DNA of 12,676 nt from JALZHR01 sp036389695 (GTDB lineage: Bacteria; Acidobacteriota; Blastocatellia; Pyrinomonadales; Pyrinomonadaceae), in assembly GCA_036389695.1 (NCBI GenBank), contig DASVWG010000075.1, forward strand, positions 1-12,676. The letters run 5' to 3'. Below are positions 1 through 8,500 of the stretch, in pieces. A program made the position numbers and the translations under genes. The stretch's first letter is position 1, and the number at the start of each line of letters is the position of its first letter. The notes beneath the pieces are model-generated. The model saw nothing but the letters and a program-made list of their open reading frames with translations. It did not search any database and was not told the origin of the DNA.

Positions 1-128
1 CAGCAAAGGCGGCGAAAACGCAAAACGCAAAGTGCAAAATGCAAAATGAAGAAAGTGTTTCTATTTTGCATTTTGCATTTTGCGTTTTGCATTCGATTCC
101 GCCCTTGCCCGACGCGCGCGCCTTCTGC
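1..128. repeat. Foldback element A: shared outer arms around a GCAAAAT heptad core
   Basis: Positions 20-47 and 63-90 are 28-bp inverted arms with one mismatch around a 15-nt loop. Each arm is four in-phase heptamers: GCAAAAC, GCAAAGT, GCAAAAT, GCAAAAT on the left and their complements on the right. Outside this core, 1-12 pairs with the start of the segment at 99-128. That segment (CCGCCCTTGC followed by a GCGCG-rich stretch and CTTCTGC) closely resembles the right outer arm of the element at 12649-12676. The left outer arm is cut off by the window start. There is no transposase, so this looks like a non-autonomous or structural repeat. A 62-codon frame starting at 46 runs through it and is not believable as a gene. 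Confidence 0.85.
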
Positions 129-223
129 TTCGCTTATGAAAAAATTTACCCGTTCAGGTAGTGACACGCGTTTGTTTACAGGCATAAACTTAATAAAGGT
201 GAAGCGATTTGCCGTGAGAAAAA

Positions 224-904
224 ATGATGATTAACGAAACGGCGAGCGAAGCGCCGCAAGCAGACAGACCGATAAAGACCGCGATTGTCGAAGACCAGCA
301 TAAAATCCGCGAAGGGCTGGCGTCGCTTTTGAATTTTACGCCGGGTTTTGAATGCGCGGGCAGTTACAACTCGATGGAAGAAGCGCTGTATCGCATCAAA
401 TCAAACGTGCCGGACGTGGTTTTGTCGGACATCGGTCTGCCGGGCATGAGCGGCATCGAAGGCATTAAGATTTTGAAAGAGCAGTATCCGCAGCTCACGA
501 TTTTGATGCTGACGATTTACGACGACGACGAGCGGATTTTCGACGCTTTGTGCGCGGGCGCGAGCGGTTATCTTTTGAAAAGAACGCCGCCCGCAAAATT
601 GCTGGAAAGTTTAAGAGAAGCCGTCGATGGCGGCTCGCCGATGTCGCCGGAAGTGGCTTCGCGCGTTTTGAAATTGTTTCGCGAGATTCGCCCGCCGGAG
701 CGCGTCGATTACGATTTGACGCCGCACGAAACCCGACTTTTAAAGCTTCTGGTCGAAGGTCACAACTACAATACCGCCGCGAAAGAAACCAAAACGAGCG
801 TCAACACGGTGAAATTTTACATCAAGCGAATCTACGAAAAGCTTCAGGTGCATTCGAAATCGGAAGCGGTGGCGAAGGCGCTACGCGAGGGAATCGTGAA
901 ATAA
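224..904 (+). CDS. NarL/FixJ-family response regulator (REC + LuxR-type HTH)
   Basis: A two-component response regulator of 226 aa, predicted to be a cytoplasmic transcription factor. The receiver domain (about residues 17-135) has the acidic pair E23-D24, phosphoacceptor D69 in VVLSDIGLPGMSG, switch T97 and conserved K119. A LuxR/GerE-type helix-turn-helix follows (about 164-226), with LTPHETRLLKLLVEG and VNTVKFYIKRIYEKL; F198 replaces the more usual H of VKxHxxxI. Length and order are normal for the NarL family. Two ATGs stand together at 224 and 227. GTGAGA lies just upstream and is a modest ribosome site; a GTG at 214 is out of frame. No histidine kinase gene is adjacent, so its partner must be encoded elsewhere. 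A strong terminator follows directly, so it is a separate unit from the genes downstream. Its target and signal cannot be read from the sequence. Confidence 0.93.
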   Translation: MMINETASEAPQADRPIKTAIVEDQHKIREGLASLLNFTPGFECAGSYNSMEEALYRIKSNVPDVVLSDIGLPGMSGIEGIKILKEQYPQLTILMLTIYDDDERIFDALCAGASGYLLKRTPPAKLLESLREAVDGGSPMSPEVASRVLKLFREIRPPERVDYDLTPHETRLLKLLVEGHNYNTAAKETKTSVNTVKFYIKRIYEKLQVHSKSEAVAKALREGIVK

Positions 905-929
905 GTTTTTACGAACAAAGGGCAGAGCG

Positions 930-965
930 AGCGGCGGCGAGTTTTTACTTGCCGCCGCTTTTTTT
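930..965 (+). terminator. Intrinsic terminator of the response regulator gene
   Basis: A 12-bp stem (930-941 with 948-959, one G-T pair, core AGCGGCGGC/GCCGCCGCT) closes a 6-nt loop. It is followed at once by a run of seven T (959-965). It lies 25 bp after the stop codon at 904, which is the expected place for Rho-independent termination. Confidence 0.85.
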
Positions 966-968
966 CAT

Positions 969-1065
969 AAAGGCAGAAACGCGACAGTTATGGAGCGTGT
1001 TCCGAGTTCAGCAATTCGACTAGCTAAGGCTGGACACGCTCCATGACTGTCGCGTTTCTGCCTTT
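969..1065. repeat. Foldback element B: 32-bp inverted arms
   Basis: Arms 969-1000 and 1034-1065 are 32 bp with one mismatch (T/C at the CAGTTATGG/CAGTCATGG site) around a 33-nt spacer. They begin AAAGGCAGAAACGCGAC. Unlike the other foldbacks here, it has no short-period interior. It starts only 4 bp after the terminator T-run and holds no gene. It resembles a REP/MITE-like palindrome; transcripts reading leftward from downstream would also fold here. Confidence 0.85.
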
Positions 1066-1153
1066 TTATTCATCGTCCAAACTTACCTGAACGGGTGATT
1101 ACACCGCTCCGGTTTTATTTTTTACTTATAGTGCAAAGGCGGAACCGGACAAA

Positions 1154-1577
1154 ATGAGTTTATCGGCGAGAGAGCAAATGAATAAAGGCGAGCGGGTTTT
1201 TCTGGAAATTGTGCGCCTCGGCGGCGCGGCGAGAAACGAGCTTCGTTATCTGGCGTGGTGCGAAAAATGCCGTGCGAAGGTTTGTCTTGCGGCGAAGGAC
1301 GATTTCGAATACAGAAGCGCGGCGACCGGCGTTTTGCACGTGCGGCTGATGTTCGCCGACAAATTACTGGTCTGCCGCAATTCGCTGTCTGCGCCGAACG
1401 GGAATATTCCGTTCGCTTAAAATCCCGTTTGCGCCGGAGACGTTTGCGGGCGGAGCAGGCGAATTTTTCCGCGAACCTCCGGACGGAAATCGCTTGTTCC
1501 GCTTTGGAAACGTTGCGGATTTGGTAAATCCGTCTCAACTGCTTGCCGAAGCCGCCGTGAAATATTCAATTAACTGA
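1154..1577 (+). pseudogene. Small CxxC protein gene, apparently frameshifted
   Basis: The first part reads in one frame from ATG 1154 (or ATG 1178, which has the better GAGAG ribosome site) to TAA 1418-1420. It includes W35-C36-E-K-C39, then C44, LHVRL and LLVCRNSL with C74. It resembles, from memory, small acidobacterial proteins with a WCExC knuckle and a C-terminal LLVCLNSL segment, but with a shortened middle. The next +1 frame is then open from 1350 to TGA 1575-1577 with no ATG. From about 1425 it has protein-like codons: PFAPETFAGGAGEFFREPP, later FGNVADLVNPSQLLAEAA. Joining the two frames near 1417-1425 gives one protein of about 135 aa. The final stop falls inside the first heptamer of the next repeat, suggesting the 3' end was replaced by it. 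Alternatives are a short intact 80-88 aa gene followed by non-coding DNA, or a sequencing error. No function is claimed. Confidence 0.4.
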
Positions 1578-1686
1578 GAACTGATAACTGATAGTTGATA
1601 GTTAAAAAAAAGCCGTCAACTTTCAGCTTATAATTCTCAGTTATCAGTTATCAGTTATCAGTTATCAGTTATCAGTTATCAACTAT
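1572..1686. repeat. Foldback element C: CAGTTAT heptamer array with opposed copies
   Basis: The right part is six perfect tandem copies of CAGTTAT (1638-1679) plus one variant, CAACTAT (1680-1686). The left part (1572-1606) holds the same word on the other strand, in exact 7-bp phase: AACTGAG, AACTGAT, AACTGAT, AGTTGAT, AGTTAAA. The two sides can fold back in several registers around an A-rich middle. The form recalls the short tandemly repeated heptamers known from cyanobacterial genomes. Copy number is likely to vary between strains. Confidence 0.85.
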
Positions 1687-1689
1687 CAC

Positions 1690-2002
1690 TTCCTAAAATT
1701 TATCTTCAGGTATAAACTTTTTCTGCAACTAATGCGTATCTAGTTCGGTCAATAATAAATTCGTCGGTGATTGCCGGAAGTTTAGGTTAATCCGGACGCG
1801 GCGGAACGTTTTTCCGAAACTCAAAAAAGCATTTAAAATTTGTAGTCTTAGAAAGTTGAAATTATCTGCCGAAACTGTGCATTGATTCTGCTTCCCAGTT
1901 AAGCTGGAAAACAAAAAATCAGCGCCAGAGGTCGAACAATCCGTCGCAGGCTGCGCGGATTTTCGCTCGCCGGCGTATATTTTATCGAAAAGTGTAATTA
2001 CC
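1690..2002. other. Intergenic stretch without a recognisable gene
   Basis: About 310 bp precede the first tricorn-like gene. It is more AT-rich than the genes on either side. Small dyads are visible (CGGAA/TTCCG near 1803-1817, CCAG/CTGG near 1894-1906), but no T-run terminator, tRNA or convincing sigma-70 promoter pair. A TATATT at 1976-1981 could be a -10 box but lacks a good -35. A 61-codon reverse frame starting with TTG has no supporting features. The promoter for the downstream protease genes presumably lies here. Confidence 0.5.
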
Positions 2003-2006
2003 GGAG
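2003..2006 (+). promoter_or_regulatory. Ribosome binding site that fixes a GTG start
   Basis: GGAG sits 9 bp upstream of GTG 2016. The resulting N-terminus, MKKIILNILFLAALSVSALA, is a textbook signal peptide, which supports GTG as the true start rather than an internal ATG. Confidence 0.7.
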
Positions 2007-2015
2007 AAAATCGAA

Positions 2016-5000
2016 GTGAAAAAAATCATCTTAAACATTTTATTTCTCGCCGCCTTGAGCGTTTCGGCGCTGGCGCAGACGAATCAGGTGACGCTGTTTC
2101 GCCAGCCGACCATCAGCCGAACCGACATAGTTTTTTCATACGGCGGCGATTTGTGGACGGTGCCGCGCGCGGGCGGCGACGCGCGACGCCTGACGGCGGG
2201 CGTCGGCATCGAAACGAACCCGTATTTTTCGCCGGACGGCGGCTGGATTGCTTTCTCGGGCGAATATGACGGCAACGTCGATGTTTATGTCGTTCCGGCG
2301 GCGGGCGGCGTGCCGAAGCGCCTGACGTTTCACCCGACGGTCGATGAAGTTTCCGGCTGGACGCCCGACGGCAGAAGCGTTTTGTTCGCTTCGACGCGCA
2401 ACAGCAGCAACGGCGCTTCGCGTCTCTACACTTTTTCGGTTGACGGCGCAGGTCTCCCGTTTGAAGTTCCGCTGCCGATGGCTGATAGAGGCTGGCTTTC
2501 GCCCGACGGTCAATACGTCGCGTACGAGCCGCTTTCGCAGTGGCAGAGCGATTGGAAACGCTACAAAGGCGGGCAGACGCAGCCGATTTGGATTGCGAAG
2601 CTGTCGGATTCGACCATCGAAAAAGTCCCGCGCGATAATTCCAACGACAAATGCCCGATGTGGATAGGCGACAAAATTTATTTTCTGTCCGACCGCGCGG
2701 GCGGCGTGGTTTCGCTTTTCTCGTTCGACACGAAAACGAAGCGCGTCGAGCAGATAATTGAAAACAAAGGTCTCGACATAAAATACGCTTCGGCTGGCGG
2801 CGACGCGATTGTTTACGAACAATTCGGCGCGATTTACACACTTGAAGCCGGCGCGAAAACTCCGAAAAAAGTAAACATCCGCGTCGCCGGAGATTTTCCC
2901 GGCGTGCGCCCGCGTTATGAAAAAGTCGGCGGTCGCATCGCAAACGTCGCGCTCTCGCCGACCGGCATCCGCGCCGTTTTCGAATCGCGCGGCGAGATTA
3001 TCTCCGCGCCTGCCGACAAAGGCGACCCGCGCAATCTGACGAACACGACCAACGCGATGGAACGCGACCCGGCTTGGTCGCCGGACGGAAAATGGATTGC
3101 ATATTTTTCCGATGAATCCGGCGAATATATGCTGCATCTGCGCGACCAGACCGGAATGGGCGACGTTAAAAAAATCCGTCTCGGCGACAGCGCGACCGGA
3201 TTTTTCTCGTCGCCCGTCTGGTCGCCCGACGGCAAAAAAATCGCCTATAACCGCCAGGACGTAAGCCTCTGGTATGTCGATGTCGAAAAGGGCACGAACG
3301 TCAAAGTCGATACGAATACTTTTGCCGATTTGGACGACGTTTTAGAGCCTGCGTGGTCGCCCGACAGCAAGTGGCTGACATACGTCAGACAACTTGATAA
3401 TCGCCTGCGCGCCGTTTATCTGTATTCGCTGGAGAAAAATCAGCGCCACCAAATCACCGACGGTTTGGGCGACGCGCGTCACATCGCGTTTGACAAAAGC
3501 GGAAAATACGTCTTTTTTACGGCGAGCACCAACGTCGGTCCGACGATAAGCTTCGCTGACCTTTCCGGCATCGCGCATCAAACTTCGCGCAGCGTTTACG
3601 CCATCGTTTTGCGCAGCGATATTCCGTCGCCGCTCGCGCCGGAAAGCGACGAGGAAAAAGTCCAGCCGGAAAAGAAAGACGAGCCGCCCGTCGTCGTGCC
3701 GACCGTAACGCCTTCGCCCGCGCCTTCGGCGACGCCGAGCGCGACGCCGACAGAAAGTCCTTCGCCGTCGCCGTCGCCCAGTCCGACGCCCGCGCCGCAG
3801 CCGAAACCGGTTGAGCCGACGCGCGTCGATTTGGAAGGCATCGACCAGCGCGTCATCAGCGTCACGCAGATTCCCGCGCGCAATTACAACGGGCTTTACG
3901 CGGGCAAAGCGGGAATTTTGTATGTCACGGAAATTCCGCAGGCGCAGACCGGACCTTTCGGGATGACGCTGCATAAATTCGATTTGGAAAAACGCAAATT
4001 CGAAGAAGTGAAAACCGGCATTCAGGGCTTCGACATCTCGGCAAACGGCGAAAAAATGCTTTTCCAGCAAGGTCCGACGTGGAATCTGGTTTCGACCACT
4101 TTGCCGACGCGACCGGGCGAAGGCATCGTCAAGACGGCGGATATGGAAGTTTACGTCGACCCGCGCGTCGAATGGCGGCAGATGTTTAACGAAATCTGGC
4201 GCGGCGAGCGAGACTTTTTCTATGACCCGAACACGCACGGGCTGGACATCGAAAAAGCGAAAAAATTATACGCGCCGTATGTCGAAGCGGTCGTGCATCG
4301 CGACGATTTGAATTATCTTTTCCGCGAGATGCTGAACCAAATCGGCGTCGGTCATATGTTTATCGGCGGCGGCGACCAGCCCAAACCGAATTTTGTGCCC
4401 GGCGGACTTCTCGGCGCGGATTACGCAATCGAAAACGGGCGTTATCGCTTTGCCCGCGTTTATAACGGCGAAAACTGGAATCCGCAGCTTCGCGCGCCTT
4501 TGACCGCGCCCGGCGTCAACGTCAAGGCAGGCGAATATTTAATTGCCGTTAACGGCAGGGAAGTCAAAGCGACGGATAACGTCTATCAATTTTTTGAAAG
4601 CACGGCGAACAAACAAGTCGTGATAAAAGTCGGCGCAAATCCGGACGGAAAAGGCGCGCGCGAAGTCACGGTCGTGCCGACGGCAAGCGAAGGCGGCTTG
4701 CGAAATCTGGCGTGGATTGAAGACAATCGCCGCACGGTCGATAGATTGAGCGGCGGCAAGCTCGCCTACGTTTACATTCCGAATACGGGCGGTCCCGGCT
4801 ACACGAGCTTTAACCGCTACTTTTTCGCGCAGACGAATAAGGCGGGCGCGGTTATCGACGAGCGTTTTAACGGCGGCGGTCTGCTGGCTGATTACGTCGT
4901 CGAATATCTGAACCGCCAGCAGCTTGCCAAAATCGCTTTTCGCGACGGCAAAGACTGGAACGTTCCGGCGGGCGCGATTTACGGACCGAAAGCGATGCTG

Positions 5001-5381
5001 ATTAACGAGCTTGCCGGTTCGGGCGGCGACGCGATGCCGTGGTTTTTCAAAAAACTGAAAGTCGGTCCGCTTATCGGCAAACGCACGTGGGGCGGCTTGG
5101 TTCGCGCTTCGGGAATTCCGACGCTGATGGACGGCGGCAGCATCCGCGCGCCGAACGGCGCGGTTTACGGTTTGAGCGGCGAGTGGGAAGTCGAAAACGT
5201 CGGCGTCGCGCCCGACATCGAGGTCGAATACGACCCGGCACTCTGGCGCGCGGGACGCGACCCGCAGCTCGAAAAAGCCGTCGAATATCTGCTGGCGGAA
5301 CTCGAGAAAAATCCGCCGAAAGAATACAAGCGTCCGCCGTATCCGAATCTGCACACGGATTCGGGTCTGGGAAGACCTTAG
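2016..5381 (+). CDS. Exported tricorn-type S41 peptidase, paralogue 1
   Basis: A 1121-aa serine peptidase of the tricorn family, expected to trim peptides outside the cytoplasm. A Sec signal peptide ends about residue 20 (ALA|Q). Residues 30-540 hold PD40/WD40-like blades (YFSPDGGWIAF, AWSPDGKWIAYFSDE, VWSPDGKKIAY), matching tricorn's two propellers. A Pro/Ser/Thr-rich linker follows (about 549-605, with SPSPSPSPT), then a C-terminal half with a helical domain, a PDZ-like domain (GEYLIAVNGREV, about 838-895) and the S41 core. Catalytic candidates are H780 (VGH), S1002 (GSGGD) and E1060 (VENVGVAPD), with DERFNGGG at 948-955. Archaeal tricorn has Ser before the catalytic His (S745-H746); here it is G779. 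Length fits tricorn (about 1070 aa). The 3' end overlaps a foldback repeat arm, and the paralogue follows 166 bp on, probably co-transcribed. Substrate is unknown. Confidence 0.93.
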   Translation: MKKIILNILFLAALSVSALAQTNQVTLFRQPTISRTDIVFSYGGDLWTVPRAGGDARRLTAGVGIETNPYFSPDGGWIAFSGEYDGNVDVYVVPAAGGVPKRLTFHPTVDEVSGWTPDGRSVLFASTRNSSNGASRLYTFSVDGAGLPFEVPLPMADRGWLSPDGQYVAYEPLSQWQSDWKRYKGGQTQPIWIAKLSDSTIEKVPRDNSNDKCPMWIGDKIYFLSDRAGGVVSLFSFDTKTKRVEQIIENKGLDIKYASAGGDAIVYEQFGAIYTLEAGAKTPKKVNIRVAGDFPGVRPRYEKVGGRIANVALSPTGIRAVFESRGEIISAPADKGDPRNLTNTTNAMERDPAWSPDGKWIAYFSDESGEYMLHLRDQTGMGDVKKIRLGDSATGFFSSPVWSPDGKKIAYNRQDVSLWYVDVEKGTNVKVDTNTFADLDDVLEPAWSPDSKWLTYVRQLDNRLRAVYLYSLEKNQRHQITDGLGDARHIAFDKSGKYVFFTASTNVGPTISFADLSGIAHQTSRSVYAIVLRSDIPSPLAPESDEEKVQPEKKDEPPVVVPTVTPSPAPSATPSATPTESPSPSPSPSPTPAPQPKPVEPTRVDLEGIDQRVISVTQIPARNYNGLYAGKAGILYVTEIPQAQTGPFGMTLHKFDLEKRKFEEVKTGIQGFDISANGEKMLFQQGPTWNLVSTTLPTRPGEGIVKTADMEVYVDPRVEWRQMFNEIWRGERDFFYDPNTHGLDIEKAKKLYAPYVEAVVHRDDLNYLFREMLNQIGVGHMFIGGGDQPKPNFVPGGLLGADYAIENGRYRFARVYNGENWNPQLRAPLTAPGVNVKAGEYLIAVNGREVKATDNVYQFFESTANKQVVIKVGANPDGKGAREVTVVPTASEGGLRNLAWIEDNRRTVDRLSGGKLAYVYIPNTGGPGYTSFNRYFFAQTNKAGAVIDERFNGGGLLADYVVEYLNRQQLAKIAFRDGKDWNVPAGAIYGPKAMLINELAGSGGDAMPWFFKKLKVGPLIGKRTWGGLVRASGIPTLMDGGSIRAPNGAVYGLSGEWEVENVGVAPDIEVEYDPALWRAGRDPQLEKAVEYLLAELEKNPPKEYKRPPYPNLHTDSGLGRP

Positions 5382-5527
5382 TCAGAACCGCCTGCGGTAG
5401 CGGGCGGTTGAACGCGAAAGTTTCTATTTTCTGGTTTCAAGTTAAGCGAATCTTCAAACTAGAAGCCTGAATTTAGAAACTTGAAATTCTTAACTTAAAC
5501 CGTCCGCTACCGCAGACGGTTCTGACT
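5380..5527. repeat. Foldback element D between the two protease genes
   Basis: Arms 5380-5409 and 5498-5527 are 30 bp with two mismatches; in the + strand RNA one of these is a G-U pair. They begin AGTCAGAACCG. The left arm includes the last two bases of the upstream TAG stop codon. The interior keeps a 7-bp phase: TTTC recurs every 7 bp on the left (AAGTTTC TATTTTC) and GAA every 7 bp on the right (CTGAATT TAGAAAC). No T-run follows, so it is not a normal terminator. The structure ends 10 bp before the next gene's Shine-Dalgarno, so in mRNA it would be a long hairpin between the two cistrons. Confidence 0.9.
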
Positions 5528-5547
5528 GTAGTTAAACAGGAGAGATA

Positions 5548-8500
5548 ATGAAAAATTTCGTTTTAATTATTTTGCTTTCACTCGTCGCTTCCGCTGCCGC
5601 TTTCGCGCAGGGCGACAAACCGATGTTGTTTCGCCAGCCGACGATGAATAAAACCGATATTGTTTTTGTTTACGGCGGCGATTTATGGAAGGTCGCGCGC
5701 GCGGGCGGCAATGCCGAACGGCTGACGAGCAGCATCGGCAACGAATCGAACCCGTATTTTTCGCCCGACGGCAACTGGATTGCTTTCACGGGCGAATACG
5801 ACGGAAACGTCGATGCTTTTGTCATTCCCGCGATGGGCGGCGAGCCGAAACGCATCACTTATCATCCGGGCGCGGACTCGGTCGTCGGCTGGACGCCGGA
5901 CGGCAGTCGCGTCGTTTTTCTTTCGACGCGCGCTTCGGGGATGCCTCTGCCGAAAATGTATACGATGCCCGTGACGGGCGAAGGCTTGCCGACCGAGCTG
6001 CCGTTTCCGCTGGCGGGCGGCGTCGCCTCGTTTTCGCCCGACGGCTCGCGCATCGCGTATATGCCGCTCGGTCCGGCTTTCCAGCAATGGAAAATGTATC
6101 GCGGCGGGCGCACGACGAAAATCTGGATTGGAAATCTTTCGGATTCGAGCGTCGAAGAAATTCCGCATCCGAACTCGAACGATTTCACGCCGCAATGGGT
6201 CGGCGATAAGATTTATTTTCTCTCCGACCGCAGCGGGCGCAATGTTTCGCTTTACGCTTACGACACGAAGACGAAAAAAGTCGCGCCGGCGGTGAACAAC
6301 ACGGGGCTTGATTTGAAAACTTTTTCGGCGTCGCCGGAAGGCGTCGTTTACGAGCAGTTCGGCGCGATAAACGTTTACGAGCCGTCGTCGGGCAAAACAA
6401 ATAAAATCAATATAAACTTAAGCGGCGATTTGTCGCAGGTTCGCCCGCGCTACGAAAAAGTCGCGCAGCGCGTGCAGAACGTCGCTATTTCGCCGAGCGG
6501 AATGCGGGCGATTTTTGAAGCGCGCGGCGAAATTCTGAGCGTGCCGGTCGAAAAAGGAAACGCGCGGAATTTGACGAACACTCCGGGCGTCGCCGAACGC
6601 GACCCGGCTTGGTCGCCGGACGGCAGATGGATTGCGTATTTTTCCGATGAAGGCGGCGAATACGCGCTGCACCTGCGCGACCAGACGGGAATGGGCGACG
6701 TGAAAAAAATCAGTCTCGGCAATCCGTCTTCGTATTTTTATTCGCCGCGATTTTCGCCCGACAGCAAAAAGATTCTGTTTACCGACAAGCGCCTGAACGT
6801 CCTTTATCTCGACATCGAAAAGGGAAACGTCGTCAAGGTCGACACGAACACTTACGAAAATCCGTTTCCCGTGCTCGACCCGTCGTGGTCGCCGGACAGC
6901 AAGTGGATTGTTTACACCAAGCAACTGAAAAATCGCCTTTGCGCCGTCCACGTTTATTCGCTCGACACGGGCAAAGCGACGCAGGTGACGGACGGTTTGT
7001 CGGATGCGCGCTATGCCGCTTTCGATAAAAACGGCAAATATCTTTATTTCGCCGCCAGCACCGACAACGGTCCGACGACGGGCTGGCTCGATATGTCGAG
7101 CTACCCGTTTCAGACGACGCGCAGCATTTACGCGGTCGTTTTGAAAGCGACCGACCCGTCGCCGCTCGCGCCGGAAAGCGACGAGGAAAAATTGCAGGAA
7201 CAGCAAACGCCGCCGCAGCGTCCGGGCGCGAAACCCGAACCCGTGACGGTGACGATTGATTTGGACAAAATCAACCAGCGCATCGTCGCGCTGCCGATTG
7301 CGGCGCGCAATTATCAGGGCATCTCGACGGGCAGAGCCGGAACGTTTTTCTTAGCCGAAGCCATTCCGCCGATTGGCACGGGCACGACGCCGCAGCCCGG
7401 CGTGACGGTTCATCGTTTCGATATGGACAAGCGCAAAGCCGAAAAAATTCTCGACGGCGTGACGGCGTTTGACGTTTCGGCGAACGGCGAAAAAATGTTG
7501 TTCGGGCAGGCGGGCGGGCGTTTTACAATCGCTTCGACCGTGCAGCCTTTAAAGCCCGGCGAAGGCGTCTTAAATGTCGGCGAAATGGAAGTTTACGTTG
7601 ACCCGCGCGCCGAATGGCAGCAGATGTATCGCGAAGTCTGGCGCATCCAGCGAGACTTTTTCTACGACCCGACGTTTCACGGCGTCAACATCAAGATGAT
7701 GGAAGAACGCTATCGCCCGTTTCTGGAATCGGTCGCCTCGCGCAACGATTTGAATTACCTGTTTCAGGAAATGCTGGGAAATCTAACCGTCGGACACCAC
7801 AATTCCGGCGGCGGCGATATTCCGCAGCCGACGCGCTACACGGGCGGGCTGCTCGGCGCCGACTACACGATTGAAAACGGACGCTATCGTTTCGCCAAAA
7901 TTTACGACGGCGAAAACTGGAATCCGCAGCTTTTCGCGCCGCTCACGCAGCCGGGCGTCAACGTGAAAGAAGGCGAATATTTAATCGCCGTCAACGGTCG
8001 CGAAGTGCGCGCCAGCGACAATATTTATTCGTTTTTCCAGCAAACCGCCGGAAAACAAATCATCATCAAGGTCGGCGCAAATCCGGACGGACGAGATGCG
8101 CGGCAGGTGACGGTCGTGCCGGTCGCGAATGAAGGCGGCTTGCGCAATCTGGCGTGGATTGAAGGCAATCGCCGCAAAGTTTACGAGCTCAGCGGCGGCA
8201 AGCTGGCTTACATCTATCTGCCGAACACGGGCGGCGCGGGCTACACGAATTTCAACCGCTACTATTTCGCGCAGATTGACCGCGAAGGCGCGGTGATTGA
8301 CGAGCGTTTTAACGGCGGCGGGAGCGCGGCGGATTATATGATTAGCTATATGAGCCGACCGCTGATGAATTACTGGTCGACGCGCGAAGGCGAAGATTTC
8401 ACCACGCCCGTCAGCGCCATCTACGGTCCGAAGTCGATGATTATCAACGAATATTCAAGCTCCGGCGGCGACCTTCTGCCGTTCCTGTTCCGCCAGAATA

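Larger units (their letters stand above)
148..1096. repeat. 13-bp inverted repeat pair flanking the response regulator unit
   Basis: ACCCGTTCAGGTA at 148-160 recurs as its exact reverse complement at 1084-1096. The pair brackets the response regulator, its terminator and the 969-1065 foldback. Matching stops at 13 bp on both sides. It could be the ends of a small mobile unit, copies of a regulatory site, or coincidence. No target-site duplication is evident. Confidence 0.35.

Noticed and set aside
161..196. Sigma-70 promoter before the response regulator (GTGACA ... CATAAA)
   Set aside because: Both boxes match the consensus poorly and other pairings are as good; not strong enough to annotate.
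46..234. 62-codon forward frame before the response regulator
   Set aside because: Its first part is the heptad foldback read as codons, the rest has no recognisable features, and it overlaps the start of the regulator gene.
1403..1433. Programmed +1 ribosomal frameshift in the small CxxC gene
   Set aside because: The site (GCT TAA AAT) lacks the known prfB-type slippery arrangement and an upstream Shine-Dalgarno-like stimulator; mutation by near-duplication is simpler.
1122..1538. 138-codon reverse frame opposite the small CxxC gene
   Set aside because: Arg-rich antisense reading with no domain signs; the forward frames have the protein-like codon pattern.
1729..1914. 61-codon reverse frame in the gap before the first protease
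   Set aside because: Begins with TTG, has no clear ribosome site and no recognisable motif; kept as unannotated intergenic DNA.
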